Positions 42,812-52,259 of a stretch of DNA of 64,000 nt are shown piece after piece; positions within the stretch are counted from its first letter, which is position 1, and the number at the start of each line of letters is the position of its first letter. The position numbers were made by a program, and so were the translations under genes. Below the pieces are notes generated by a model. That model had not been told where the DNA came from, made no database searches, and saw nothing but the letters and a program-made list of their open reading frames with translations. The stretch covers positions 1 through 64,000 of the forward strand of contig QHSL01000078.1 of NCBI GenBank assembly GCA_003220435.1, given 5' to 3'. The DNA comes from Candidatus Rokuibacteriota bacterium (GTDB taxonomy: Bacteria > Methylomirabilota > Methylomirabilia > Rokubacteriales > CSP1-6).

Positions 42812-43727
42812 GGCCGAGTGGCAGCTGGGCGTGGACGCGGGTGCCGCCGCCGGCGGCGCGCTCGACTACGCAGGAGCCGCCGAGGAGCCGCGCCCGCTCC
42901 CGCATGCTCAGGAGACCGAGGCCGCTCGCCGCGGCCGGGTCGCCCAGGCCCACCCCGTAGTCGCGCACGTCGAGGTGGACGTGGTCCGTCTCGCGCGTGA
43001 GGACGACCTCGATGCGTGCCGTGCCGGCGTGCTTGCGCGCATTGGACAGGGCTTCCTGAAGGATTCTGAACGCGGCGGTCTCGACGGGCGACGGCAGGCG
43101 GACATCGCCGAGGTCCTCGACGAAGCTCACGGACCATCCGGCGTCGCGCGCGACGTCGTCGAGGCTTCGGCGCACGGCCTCGCCGAGCCCGCCGGCGTCC
43201 ACGGCCAGCGGGCGCAGAGCGGCGAGGATCCGGCGAGTCTCGGCGATCGCCTGCGCCAACCGCTCGGCCGCGATCGCCGTCGCGCCCGCGGCCCGCCGGG
43301 GATCGGTCATCCAGAGGTCGGTCGCGGTGTCCACGTGCTGCTTGGCGCTGACGACAAGCTGGGCGACGCCGTCGTGGACGTCGTACGCGACGCGCCGGCG
43401 TTCCTCCTCCTGCGCGACGACCACCTTCTCGACGAGCGTGCCGAGCGCACGCTCGCGGACGGTCTTCTCCCGCCACGCCCGGAGCGCGATCGCGGTGGCC
43501 GCGAGGATGAGGGCGACTTGCAGCGCATGAACGAGGAGCGCCAGGGAGAGCGAGGCGCCGTGAGCGGTTTCCAGCACGGTCAGCTCGAAAACTTCCCAGG
43601 CCATCATCGTCGCGAACGTGCCCGCCAGCACGAGCTCGCTGTAGTGGCTGACCGCGATCCTGACCAGCTTGAGCACGAGGTGACTCGACGTCGCTCCATA
43701 CCACGGCCCCGGCGCCTTGCCAACCAT
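42789..43727 (-). CDS. NarX-type sensor histidine kinase
   Basis: 312 residues with two membrane helices (about 31-50 and 60-82), then a HisKA_3 dimerisation domain with the phospho-acceptor His118 in EEERRRVAYDVHDGVAQLV and a HATPase domain (FRILQEALSNARKHAG, DYGVGLGD, GLGLLSMRERARLLGG). The periplasmic loop between helices is very short, so the signal is probably sensed in the membrane or cytoplasm. Forms a pair with the overlapping regulator. Confidence 0.92.
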   Translation of the reverse strand: MVGKAPGPWYGATSSHLVLKLVRIAVSHYSELVLAGTFATMMAWEVFELTVLETAHGASLSLALLVHALQVALILAATAIALRAWREKTVRERALGTLVEKVVVAQEEERRRVAYDVHDGVAQLVVSAKQHVDTATDLWMTDPRRAAGATAIAAERLAQAIAETRRILAALRPLAVDAGGLGEAVRRSLDDVARDAGWSVSFVEDLGDVRLPSPVETAAFRILQEALSNARKHAGTARIEVVLTRETDHVHLDVRDYGVGLGDPAAASGLGLLSMRERARLLGGSCVVERAAGGGTRVHAQLPLGHGLVARS

Positions 43728-44253
43728 TGAGGTCTGGAGGGGCGCTCACCTCGACACATCGCGACCGTCATTTAATACCGGTCTAGACGCACTTACGGAT
43801 CTGCGCCTCAGGTTGCACCGGAGGTCGGATTCAAAGCCAGGGGCGGGCTCCGTCTCGAGGGCGAGCGCTCGCTTGCTGGCACCCGCCGGCCACGCCCCTC
43901 GGGCAGCGCGCCTGGCGCGCGTCGGGCGGCGTTTGGCTACCGAAGGAGTCGCATCGACGGGTCGGAGGCCTGGGGCCGAAGGTCGGGCGCCCCGGGGATC
44001 CAACGAGGCTCTCGTCGAGACCGCGCCGTCGCTGGGCCGAGGTCGCGGCGCGCGTGGCCTCGAGCGACGTCGCGCGGCTCGTGGATTCGGCGTCTCCCGC
44101 GTCATCGCTCACGCTCGTGAGCGGCTCGGGTAAGACGCGGCGACGCGATCACCATGCACGACGCTCCTGGCGCGCTCGCCGAGCGCGCGCGGCGGCAAAT
44201 CCGCCAGCTTTTTCTTCGCCGCGTCGCAGCGCCGACGAGTACCCTGATACGCG
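43728..44253. other. 526-bp gap without a convincing gene
   Basis: Frames are open here only because of GC content; none shows a recognisable protein, plausible start and good composition together. On the minus strand GGTATTAAAT near 43790 is the most AT-rich spot and may be part of the kinase promoter. Near the right end GGCGG-CAAAT-CCGCC (44191-44205) followed by AGCTTTTTCTT looks like a plus-strand terminator with no gene to serve, hinting at an unrecognised RNA or a lost gene. Confidence 0.4.
44191..44216 (+). terminator. Terminator-like hairpin with T-run
   Basis: A 5-bp stem GGCGG/CCGCC with 5-nt loop is followed by AGCTTTTTC. The stem is short, so strength is doubtful. It precedes argS by about 40 nt and would isolate argS from upstream transcription. 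Confidence 0.4.
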
Positions 44254-45909
44254 ATGCGACTGACGGAGACGCTCACCGACGGGCTGCGAGCCGCGCTCGC
44301 GAAGGCGGGCTTGCCGTCGCTCGACGAGTGCGCGTGGGAAATCCCGCGGCAGGCCGAGCACGGCGACTACGCGACCAACGCGGCGATGGTGCTGGCGCGC
44401 GCCGCGAAGCGGGCGCCGCGCCAGATCGCCGATCTGATCGTGAAAAATTTTCCCGCGCTCGACGAGGTCGAGCGGCTCGAGGTGGCCGGCCCGGGATTCC
44501 TCAACGTGTTCCTGTCGCCGGCGTGGTGCGCCGGCGCGCTTCGTGAGATTCTGGCGGCGGGCTCCGCGTACGGCCGCGCCGAGAGCCATGCCGGCGGGCG
44601 CGTCCGTCTGGAGTTCGTCTCGGCCAACCCGACGGGACCGCTGGTCATCGTCAACGCGCGCGCCGCTGCGGTCGGTGACTCGCTGGCGCGGCTGCTCCGC
44701 TCGCAGGGCGTGCAGGTCACGACGGAGTTCTACGTCAACGACGCCGGCAACCAGTTCGAGGCGCTCGCACGCTCGCTCGAGGCGCGGGTGCGCCAGGAGC
44801 TGCGCGAGCCCGCCACGCTCCCCGAGAACGGATATCCGGGCGAGTACCTCGTCGATCTCGCCAAGGAGTACTGCGCCGAGGGCGGCGGCCTCTTGCCCAC
44901 CGCCTCCGAGCGCGAGCGCATCGCGCATTTCGGACGCTACGCGGTGACGCGCATCGTCGAGGCGCAGCGCAAGGTCCTGCGCGACTACGGCGTCGAGTTC
45001 GACGTGTGGTCCTCCGAGCAGCGCGACGTCCGGGACCGGGGCCTCCCGGAGAAGGTCCTATCGGAATTCGCGTCGCGCGCGCTCAGCTACGAGGCCGACG
45101 GCGCGCTGTGGTTCCGCTCCACCGCGTTGGGCGACGACAAGGACCGGGTCGTGCGCAAGTCGAACGGCGAGCTGACCTACGCGGCCGTCGACATGGCGTT
45201 CCACCACTACGTGAAGTTCGCGGCCGCCGACCGGGTCATCGACCTCCTCGGACCCGATCACCACGGGGCGGTGGGGCGCATGAAGGCCGCGCTGCAGGCG
45301 CTCGGCCACGCGCCCGAGGCGTACGAGGTGCTCATCGTCCAGCTCGTGACGCTGCTGCGCGACGGTCAGCCCGTCCGCATGTCCAAGCGCCGCGGCGAGT
45401 TCGTGCTGATGGACGAGCTGCTCGAGGAAGTCGGCCGGGACGCCGCGCGCTTCACGTTCCTGATGCGCCGGCACGACAGCCCGCTCGACTTCGACCTGGC
45501 GGTGGCGACCCGGCAGACGAGCGACAACCCCGTCTACTACGTTCAGTACGCGCACGCGCGCATTCGCTCCATCTTCGGCCAGGCGGCCGAGCAGGGGATC
45601 GCCGCGCCGACACCCGCCGGCGTGGATACGAGCCCGCTCGTCGAGCCCGCTGAGCTCGCGCTGATCAAGCGCCTGCTGCAGTTTCCCGAGCTCGTACGAG
45701 GCGCGGCGCTGGCGCTCGAGCCGCATCGCGTCGCCTACTGGCTCCACGAGCTCGCCGGCGAGTTTCACGCCTGGTACAAGAACCATCGCGTGATCCAGGA
45801 CGACGTGCCTCTGATGCACGCGCGCATGGCGCTCTGCGCGGCCGTGGGCGCGGTGATCCGCAACGGCCTCGAGCTCCTGGGCGTGACCGCTCCGGAGAGC
45901 ATGCGATGA
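44254..45909 (+). CDS. argS: Arginyl-tRNA synthetase
   Basis: 551 residues of class I ArgRS: N-terminal additional domain, catalytic core, and C-terminal DALR anticodon-binding domain (YVQYAHARIRSIF through YKNHRVIQ). The KMSKS-like loop reads RMSKRRG. The HIGH-type signature is strongly altered: after SANPTGPL the usual HVGHGR is replaced by VIVNAR, then AAAVGDSLARLL resumes. Such variants occur in a divergent ArgRS lineage, so activity is expected. The ATG follows GATACG at close distance. Ends in an ATGA overlap with the SPOR gene. Confidence 0.94.
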   Translation: MRLTETLTDGLRAALAKAGLPSLDECAWEIPRQAEHGDYATNAAMVLARAAKRAPRQIADLIVKNFPALDEVERLEVAGPGFLNVFLSPAWCAGALREILAAGSAYGRAESHAGGRVRLEFVSANPTGPLVIVNARAAAVGDSLARLLRSQGVQVTTEFYVNDAGNQFEALARSLEARVRQELREPATLPENGYPGEYLVDLAKEYCAEGGGLLPTASERERIAHFGRYAVTRIVEAQRKVLRDYGVEFDVWSSEQRDVRDRGLPEKVLSEFASRALSYEADGALWFRSTALGDDKDRVVRKSNGELTYAAVDMAFHHYVKFAAADRVIDLLGPDHHGAVGRMKAALQALGHAPEAYEVLIVQLVTLLRDGQPVRMSKRRGEFVLMDELLEEVGRDAARFTFLMRRHDSPLDFDLAVATRQTSDNPVYYVQYAHARIRSIFGQAAEQGIAAPTPAGVDTSPLVEPAELALIKRLLQFPELVRGAALALEPHRVAYWLHELAGEFHAWYKNHRVIQDDVPLMHARMALCAAVGAVIRNGLELLGVTAPESMR

Positions 45910-46505
45910 CCGGGCGGGGTCGGCGTCCGCCGAGCCGCCTGGCCTCGCTGCTGTTCGTCGTGGGCTGCCTCGCCGTGCTCGGCACGACGTTCATGCTGGG
46001 CGTCATGGCCGGGCGCTTCTGGCCGCGCGAGCCGTCGGCGCCGACCTCCACGCTCGCCAAAGGTTCCAAAGAGGCGGCCGCGGCTCGGCTCGGCGACCGT
46101 TCGACCCGACCGTCGGAGCCCGCGCCGACGCTCACGTTCTACCAGGACCTGACCGCGCCGCTCACGTCGCCGCCGCCTTCGGCGAAGCCCGGGAGGCCTG
46201 CGCGCGTGGACAGGAGCGACAAGCCCGACGCGACGGCGAAGCCGGATGCCGCGGCGACCGCGGAGGGCAAGGGCGCGAGCTTCACCGTCCAGGTCGGGGC
46301 ATACAGGTCGAGAGAGCCCGCGGACGCGCTGCGCTCGCGGCTCGCCGCCGCGGGGCTCGAGGCGTACGTCGCCCAGCTGGACGCGCCCAGCGGCGTCCGG
46401 TTCCGCGTCCGGGTCGGCGCGTTCACGACGCGGAGCGCCGCGCAGGAGATCGCGGACCGGATCGGCCGGGAGCGCGCGCTGCCGGCCTACGTCACGACCC
46501 AGTGA
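45906..46505 (+). CDS. SPOR-domain membrane protein
   Basis: 199 residues: basic cytoplasmic start, one membrane helix (about 14-35, LLFVVGCLAVLGTTFMLGVM), a charged Pro/Ala/Lys-rich spacer and a C-terminal SPOR domain (FTVQVGAYRSREPADALRSR, VRVGAFTTRSAAQEIADRI). SPOR domains bind denuded glycan strands at the septum. Proteins of this shape commonly follow argS and may take part in cell division. Confidence 0.9.
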   Translation: MTGRGRRPPSRLASLLFVVGCLAVLGTTFMLGVMAGRFWPREPSAPTSTLAKGSKEAAAARLGDRSTRPSEPAPTLTFYQDLTAPLTSPPPSAKPGRPARVDRSDKPDATAKPDAAATAEGKGASFTVQVGAYRSREPADALRSRLAAAGLEAYVAQLDAPSGVRFRVRVGAFTTRSAAQEIADRIGRERALPAYVTTQ

Positions 46506-46506
46506 G

Positions 46507-47037
46507 ATGGCGCCTGCGCGTCCGGGGCGCGTGCTGGTCAGCGAAGAGGCGCTGGCCGCGCGCGTCGCGGAGCTCGGTGGCGCCATCGCCCGCGACTATG
46601 CCGGGGCCAATCCGGTGCTGGTCGGCGTGCTCCAGGGCGCGGTCCCCTTCCTCGCCGACCTCATGCGCGAGCTCCCGCTCGACCTCACCGTGGATTTCCT
46701 CCGCGCGTCCAGCTACGGCTCCGGGACGGACTCGTCCGGCGCGGTGCGGCTGCTCTCCGATCTGACGGTCGACATCAAGGGCCGTCCCGTCCTCCTCGTC
46801 GACGACATCGTCGACACCGGTCTCACGCTCGCGGTGCTCAAGCGCACACTGGAGGCGCGCGGTCCCCTGAGCCTGCGGACGTGCGTGCTCCTCGACAAGC
46901 GGGGGCGGCGTCAGACGGAGGTGACCGTCGACTACGTCGGGTTCACGATTCCGAACGTGTTCGTCGTCGGATACGGCCTCGACTACGACGGGCTCTATCG
47001 CAACCTCCCCTACGTCGCGGCGCTCGACGCGACCTGA
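46507..47037 (+). CDS. hpt: Hypoxanthine phosphoribosyltransferase
   Basis: 176 residues. The PRPP-binding motif [14 protein letters not shown], the N-terminal [19 protein letters not shown], the flexible loop [11 protein letters not shown] and the C-terminal [18 protein letters not shown] define Hpt, which salvages hypoxanthine and guanine. The ATG at 46507 lies just after the SPOR gene stop. hpt-ftsH-folP is a common arrangement. Confidence 0.94.
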   Translation: MAPARPGRVLVSEEALAARVAELGGAIARDYAGANPVLVGVLQGAVPFLADLMRELPLDLTVDFLRASSYGSGTDSSGAVRLLSDLTVDIKGRPVLLVDDIVDTGLTLAVLKRTLEARGPLSLRTCVLLDKRGRRQTEVTVDYVGFTIPNVFVVGYGLDYDGLYRNLPYVAALDAT

Positions 47038-47063
47038 CGCCGCAACGCGTCAGCGGCCCGTGG

Positions 47064-47072
47064 TGCTATAAT
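47064..47072 (+). promoter_or_regulatory. Extended -10 promoter element of ftsH
   Basis: TGCTATAAT, a perfect -10 with extended TG, ends 12 nt before the ftsH ATG. There is no -35. Just upstream CTGACG/CGTCAG (47034-47053) makes a small hairpin overlapping the hpt stop. Confidence 0.55.
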
Positions 47073-47084
47073 GGCAAGGCCAAC

Positions 47085-48902
<1,818 letters not shown>

Positions 48903-48918
48903 CGGCTCCCGGCTCGGT

Positions 48919-49770
48919 TTGGCGCATCGAGCCTTCCTCGGCGGCGTCCCCGTCGGCAGCGGCAGCCCCGTCGCCGTCATGGGCGCCCTCAACGTCAGTC
49001 CCGAGTCTTTCCACGCGGGTTCAGTGCACACGGTCGGCGAGGAGCTGGTCGCCGCGGCGCTCGCGATGGTCGAGGCTGGCGCGGCGCTGATCGACGTCGG
49101 GGCCCGCTCCACCGCGCCATACCTCGATACCGCCGTCAGCGAGCAGGCCGAAGCGGAGCGACTGGAGCGCGCGATCGAGCTCCTGGCGCCCAAGGTGGCC
49201 GTGCCGCTGTCGGCTGACACGGCCCGTCCCGGACCGGCCCGCTCCGCCCTCGACGCCGGCGCGCGGGTCATCAACGACGTTTCGGGTCTTCGTGACCCCG
49301 CCGTCGGGCGGCTCGTCAGCGAGCACGGCGCGAGCGTCATCCTCATGGCGTCGCCCGGGGCCGGTACCAGCGGCGGGCAACCGGTCGCGGTCGTGCAGGG
49401 GCTGCTGGCGGAGGCCCTCGAGCGCGCGCGGGCGACCGGGATACCGGAAGAGCGGATCGTCCTGGACCCGGGCATCGGCTTCTTCAGGAACGAAGCGATC
49501 GGCTGGGACGAGTGGGACACTCGCATCCTGGGCGGGCTGGAGGCGCTCGGCTCGCTCGGCCGCCCTATCTGTGTCGCCGTGTCACGGAAGTCGTTCATTG
49601 GCGCGATCACGGGCCGGCAGCGAACCGAGGAGCGGCTCGCCGGCTCGCTGGCCGCCACGACCCTAGCGGTGTGGAACGGGGCGACGCTGATCCGCACCCA
49701 CGACGTGGCCGAGACGGTCGACGCGGTACGGGTCGCCGAACGCATCCGGAAAGCGGCGCGCGCCCTATAA
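48919..49770 (+). CDS. folP: Dihydropteroate synthase (divergent)
   Basis: 283 residues of the pterin-binding TIM-barrel family: VMGALNVSPESF in place of the usual MGILNVTPDSFSDGG, IDVGARSTAP, INDVSGL, VLDPGIGFFRNEAIGWDEW, SRKSFIGAITGR and RTHDVAE. The N-terminal loops differ from textbook FolP, but the order ftsH-folP-glmM matches the classical folate context. It condenses 4-aminobenzoate with the pterin diphosphate. Start is a TTG; no better start exists between it and the ftsH stop. Confidence 0.85.
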   Translation: MAHRAFLGGVPVGSGSPVAVMGALNVSPESFHAGSVHTVGEELVAAALAMVEAGAALIDVGARSTAPYLDTAVSEQAEAERLERAIELLAPKVAVPLSADTARPGPARSALDAGARVINDVSGLRDPAVGRLVSEHGASVILMASPGAGTSGGQPVAVVQGLLAEALERARATGIPEERIVLDPGIGFFRNEAIGWDEWDTRILGGLEALGSLGRPICVAVSRKSFIGAITGRQRTEERLAGSLAATTLAVWNGATLIRTHDVAETVDAVRVAERIRKAARAL

Positions 49771-49771
49771 T
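49766..49771 (+). promoter_or_regulatory. -10-like TATAAT before glmM
   Basis: A perfect TATAAT overlaps the folP stop codon and lies 18 nt before the glmM ATG, with GAAAGGGTG as ribosome-binding site between them. No -35 is seen. It would give glmM-acpS its own promoter. Confidence 0.4.
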
Positions 49772-49789
49772 CGAAAGGGTGACCACGCA

Positions 49790-51139
49790 ATGACGCGCTT
49801 GTTCGGTACCGACGGGATCCGGGGCGTGGCGAACGAGGATCTCACGCCCGACCTCGCGTTCCGACTCGGGCGCGAGCTGGTCGCCACCGTCCAGGCGGAG
49901 CATGGGGCCGAACGGGTGCGGCTCGTCATCGGCCGCGACACCCGACGGTCAGGCCCGCTGCTCGAGGCGGCGCTGAGCGCGGGGGCCCTCTCCGCCGGCG
50001 CCGATTGCTACGCGGTCGGCATCCTGCCCACGCCAGGCATCGCCCTGCTCACGCGCCGGCTCGAGGCCCACGGCGGCATCGTGCTGAGCGCCTCGCACAA
50101 CCCGTTCGAGGACAACGGCATCAAGCTCTTCTCGTCGGAGGGGACCAAGTTTCCCGACGCGTGGGAAGCCGAGATCGAGCGGCGGCTCGACGCGGAGGAC
50201 CAGGCGCCCCGCGCCCGCGGCGCGCAGATCGGCGAGCTCGTGTACTACGAGCGCGCCGAGGCCGAGTACGTCGACTTCCTGTGCGGCTGCTTTCCGCTCG
50301 ATCTGCACAAGCTCACCATCGCGCTCGACTGCGCCCACGGCGCGACCTTCCGCGTCGCGCCGCGCGTGTTCCGGCGGCTGGGCGCGCGGGTGGTCACGAT
50401 GGGCGCGCGCCCGGACGGCACCAACATCAACGCCGGGGGCGGTGCGCTCCATCCGGAGAAGCTCCAGAAGAAGATCCGCGCCAGCGGCGCGTCGATCGGC
50501 TTCGCCTTCGACGGTGACGGCGACCGGCTCATCTCGGTCGACCACACCGGCGAGATCCGCGACGGCGACTACGCGCTGGCGATCGCGGGCCGCCACCTGG
50601 CGTCGCGCCAGCGGCTCAAGCAGAATCTCGTGGTGACCACTGTGATGGCGAACCTCGGCCTCGACCAGGCGCTGGAGGCGGCCGGGATCCGCGTCGTCAA
50701 GACGCAGGTCGGCGACCGCTACGTCTTCGAGGAGATGCAGCGGCTCGGCGCCAACCTCGGCGGCGAGCAGTCGGGCCACCTGTTGTTCCTCGACCATTCG
50801 CCGGCCGGCGACGGGATCCTCTCGGCGCTGGCGCTGCTGAGCGTCGCCGTCGAGACCGGCGAGCCGCTCGCGTCGCTGGCCGCGTGCCTGCGAAAGTTCC
50901 CGCAGGTGCTCATCAACGTGCCGGTGCGGTCCAAGCCGCCGATCGAGACCATCGCCGGGGTCGGCGAGCGCGTTGGCGCCTTCGAGCGGGAGATGAGCGG
51001 CCGCGGGCGCGTGCTGATCCGGTACTCCGGCACCGAGTCGCTGGCCCGTGTCATGATCGAGGGCGCCGACGGCACGCGGATCCGCGCGATGGCCGACGAG
51101 CTGGCCGGGCTGATCCGCACCCAGATCGGCGACGCGTGA
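49790..51139 (+). CDS. glmM: Phosphoglucosamine mutase
   Basis: 449 residues. The phospho-serine loop IVLSASHNPFEDNG (Ser102 phosphorylated), metal-binding FDGDGDRL, the sugar-binding GGEQSGHL and the phosphate-binding IRYSGTES are intact. It converts glucosamine-6-phosphate to glucosamine-1-phosphate for peptidoglycan and lipopolysaccharide. It overlaps acpS by GTGA. Confidence 0.96.
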   Translation: MTRLFGTDGIRGVANEDLTPDLAFRLGRELVATVQAEHGAERVRLVIGRDTRRSGPLLEAALSAGALSAGADCYAVGILPTPGIALLTRRLEAHGGIVLSASHNPFEDNGIKLFSSEGTKFPDAWEAEIERRLDAEDQAPRARGAQIGELVYYERAEAEYVDFLCGCFPLDLHKLTIALDCAHGATFRVAPRVFRRLGARVVTMGARPDGTNINAGGGALHPEKLQKKIRASGASIGFAFDGDGDRLISVDHTGEIRDGDYALAIAGRHLASRQRLKQNLVVTTVMANLGLDQALEAAGIRVVKTQVGDRYVFEEMQRLGANLGGEQSGHLLFLDHSPAGDGILSALALLSVAVETGEPLASLAACLRKFPQVLINVPVRSKPPIETIAGVGERVGAFEREMSGRGRVLIRYSGTESLARVMIEGADGTRIRAMADELAGLIRTQIGDA

Positions 51140-51519
51140 ACATCTCGGGCATCGGCGTGGACCTCGTGAGCATCCCGCGGATGCGCGCGATGATCGACCG
51201 CTGGCAGGATCGTTTCCTGCAGCGCGTGTTCACCGAGGGCGAGATCGCCTACTGCCGCCGGCGAAGCGATCCCGCGCCGCACTTCGCCGCGCGCTTCGCC
51301 GCCAAGGAGGCGGGGTTCAAGGCGCTGGGAACGGGGTGGCGCCTCGGCGTCCGCTGGCGCGAGCTCGAGGTCCGTCGCGAGCGGGATGAGGCGCCGACGC
51401 TCATCCTGTCGGGGCGGTCGAGGGAGATCGGGTTGTTTCGGGGCGGGAGCCGGATGCTGCTCTCGCTGACCCACGAAGGAGACTATGCGCTCGCGCAGGC
51501 GATCCTGGTGGGCGACTAG
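51136..51519 (+). CDS. acpS: Holo-acyl-carrier-protein synthase
   Basis: 127 residues. Motifs GIGVDLVSIPRMRAM with the metal-binding Asp, FAARFAAKEAGFKALG and LSLTHEGDYALA belong to AcpS. It transfers 4'-phosphopantetheine from CoA to ACPs and could also charge the ACP of the cluster at 59.6 kb. GTG start. Confidence 0.94.
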   Translation: MNISGIGVDLVSIPRMRAMIDRWQDRFLQRVFTEGEIAYCRRRSDPAPHFAARFAAKEAGFKALGTGWRLGVRWRELEVRRERDEAPTLILSGRSREIGLFRGGSRMLLSLTHEGDYALAQAILVGD

Positions 51520-52255
51520 CTTGGTGATCGGACTCGCCATCCTCGCCGCGTGCGCCGCGCCGGTCGAGTTCCACGAGAGCGAGGGCCTGCCCGGCACGAT
51601 CGCGGGCAAGCTGAGTCGGCGCTCGGTCGTGATCGCGGCTCCGCACGGCACCTCGGATGCGCGCACCGGCGACATCGTCACCGAGATCGGCCGGCGCACC
51701 GGGTTCAGCGTGGTCGTCGCCCGCGGCTTCAACCTCGAGCCCGACACGCCCGAGCAGGCCGGGCGGCGCTACCAGGTCAACCGACCGTACGAGGGCGTGC
51801 CGGGACGCCCGCCGTCCGAGGACGCTGCCACCGATCGTGCGCGACAGGTGTACGAGGTCTATGAACGAAAGGTTCGTGACGCCGCCCAGGGCCCGCTCGG
51901 CTTCTACGCCGAGGTCCACGGGAACGACGATCGAGACGCCGCCAACCGGATCGAGATCGCGACCGTCGGCGTCGACCGTGACGAGGCGCTCCAGCTGCGC
52001 TCCCTCTTCGAGCTGATCCGCGACGCTCACCTGCGGGTGAATCGCGAGGCGCCGAGCCTCGCCGTGCTCGTCGAGCCCGCCGACACCATCCGCTACGCCG
52101 CGTCGGGCGCGAAGCGTGACGGCGTCCTGGCGCTGGCACGGCGCGCGCTCCACATCGAGTTGCCGCGGAGCGCGCGCACGGAGTGGCGGGAGACCTACAC
52201 CGCGATCCTCGCCGACTTCCTCGCCCAGGCGGTCTCGCTGCCCGCCGGAAGGTAG
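51485..52255 (+). CDS. Lipoprotein with amidohydrolase-like motifs
   Basis: 256 residues. The ATG at 51485 lies inside the end of acpS but gives a proper lipoprotein signal: basic RSRRRSWW, hydrophobic core and lipobox LAAC. A TTG at 51521 would lose the basic region. The mature domain has VVIAAPHGTSDARTGDI and GFYAEVHGNDDRDAANRIE, spaced like the metal-binding His/Glu/His segments of N-formylglutamate amidohydrolase or poly-gamma-glutamate hydrolase-like enzymes. That assignment is tentative. Substrate unknown; location is periplasmic membrane face. Confidence 0.65.
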   Translation: MRSRRRSWWATSLVIGLAILAACAAPVEFHESEGLPGTIAGKLSRRSVVIAAPHGTSDARTGDIVTEIGRRTGFSVVVARGFNLEPDTPEQAGRRYQVNRPYEGVPGRPPSEDAATDRARQVYEVYERKVRDAAQGPLGFYAEVHGNDDRDAANRIEIATVGVDRDEALQLRSLFELIRDAHLRVNREAPSLAVLVEPADTIRYAASGAKRDGVLALARRALHIELPRSARTEWRETYTAILADFLAQAVSLPAGR

Positions 52256-52259
52256 CCCC

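Noticed and set aside
43831-44112. Open frames on both strands in the gap before argS, one showing a GSGKT-like string
   Set aside because: Composition is typical of GC-rich shadow frames and the P-loop-like string lacks any surrounding NTPase pattern.
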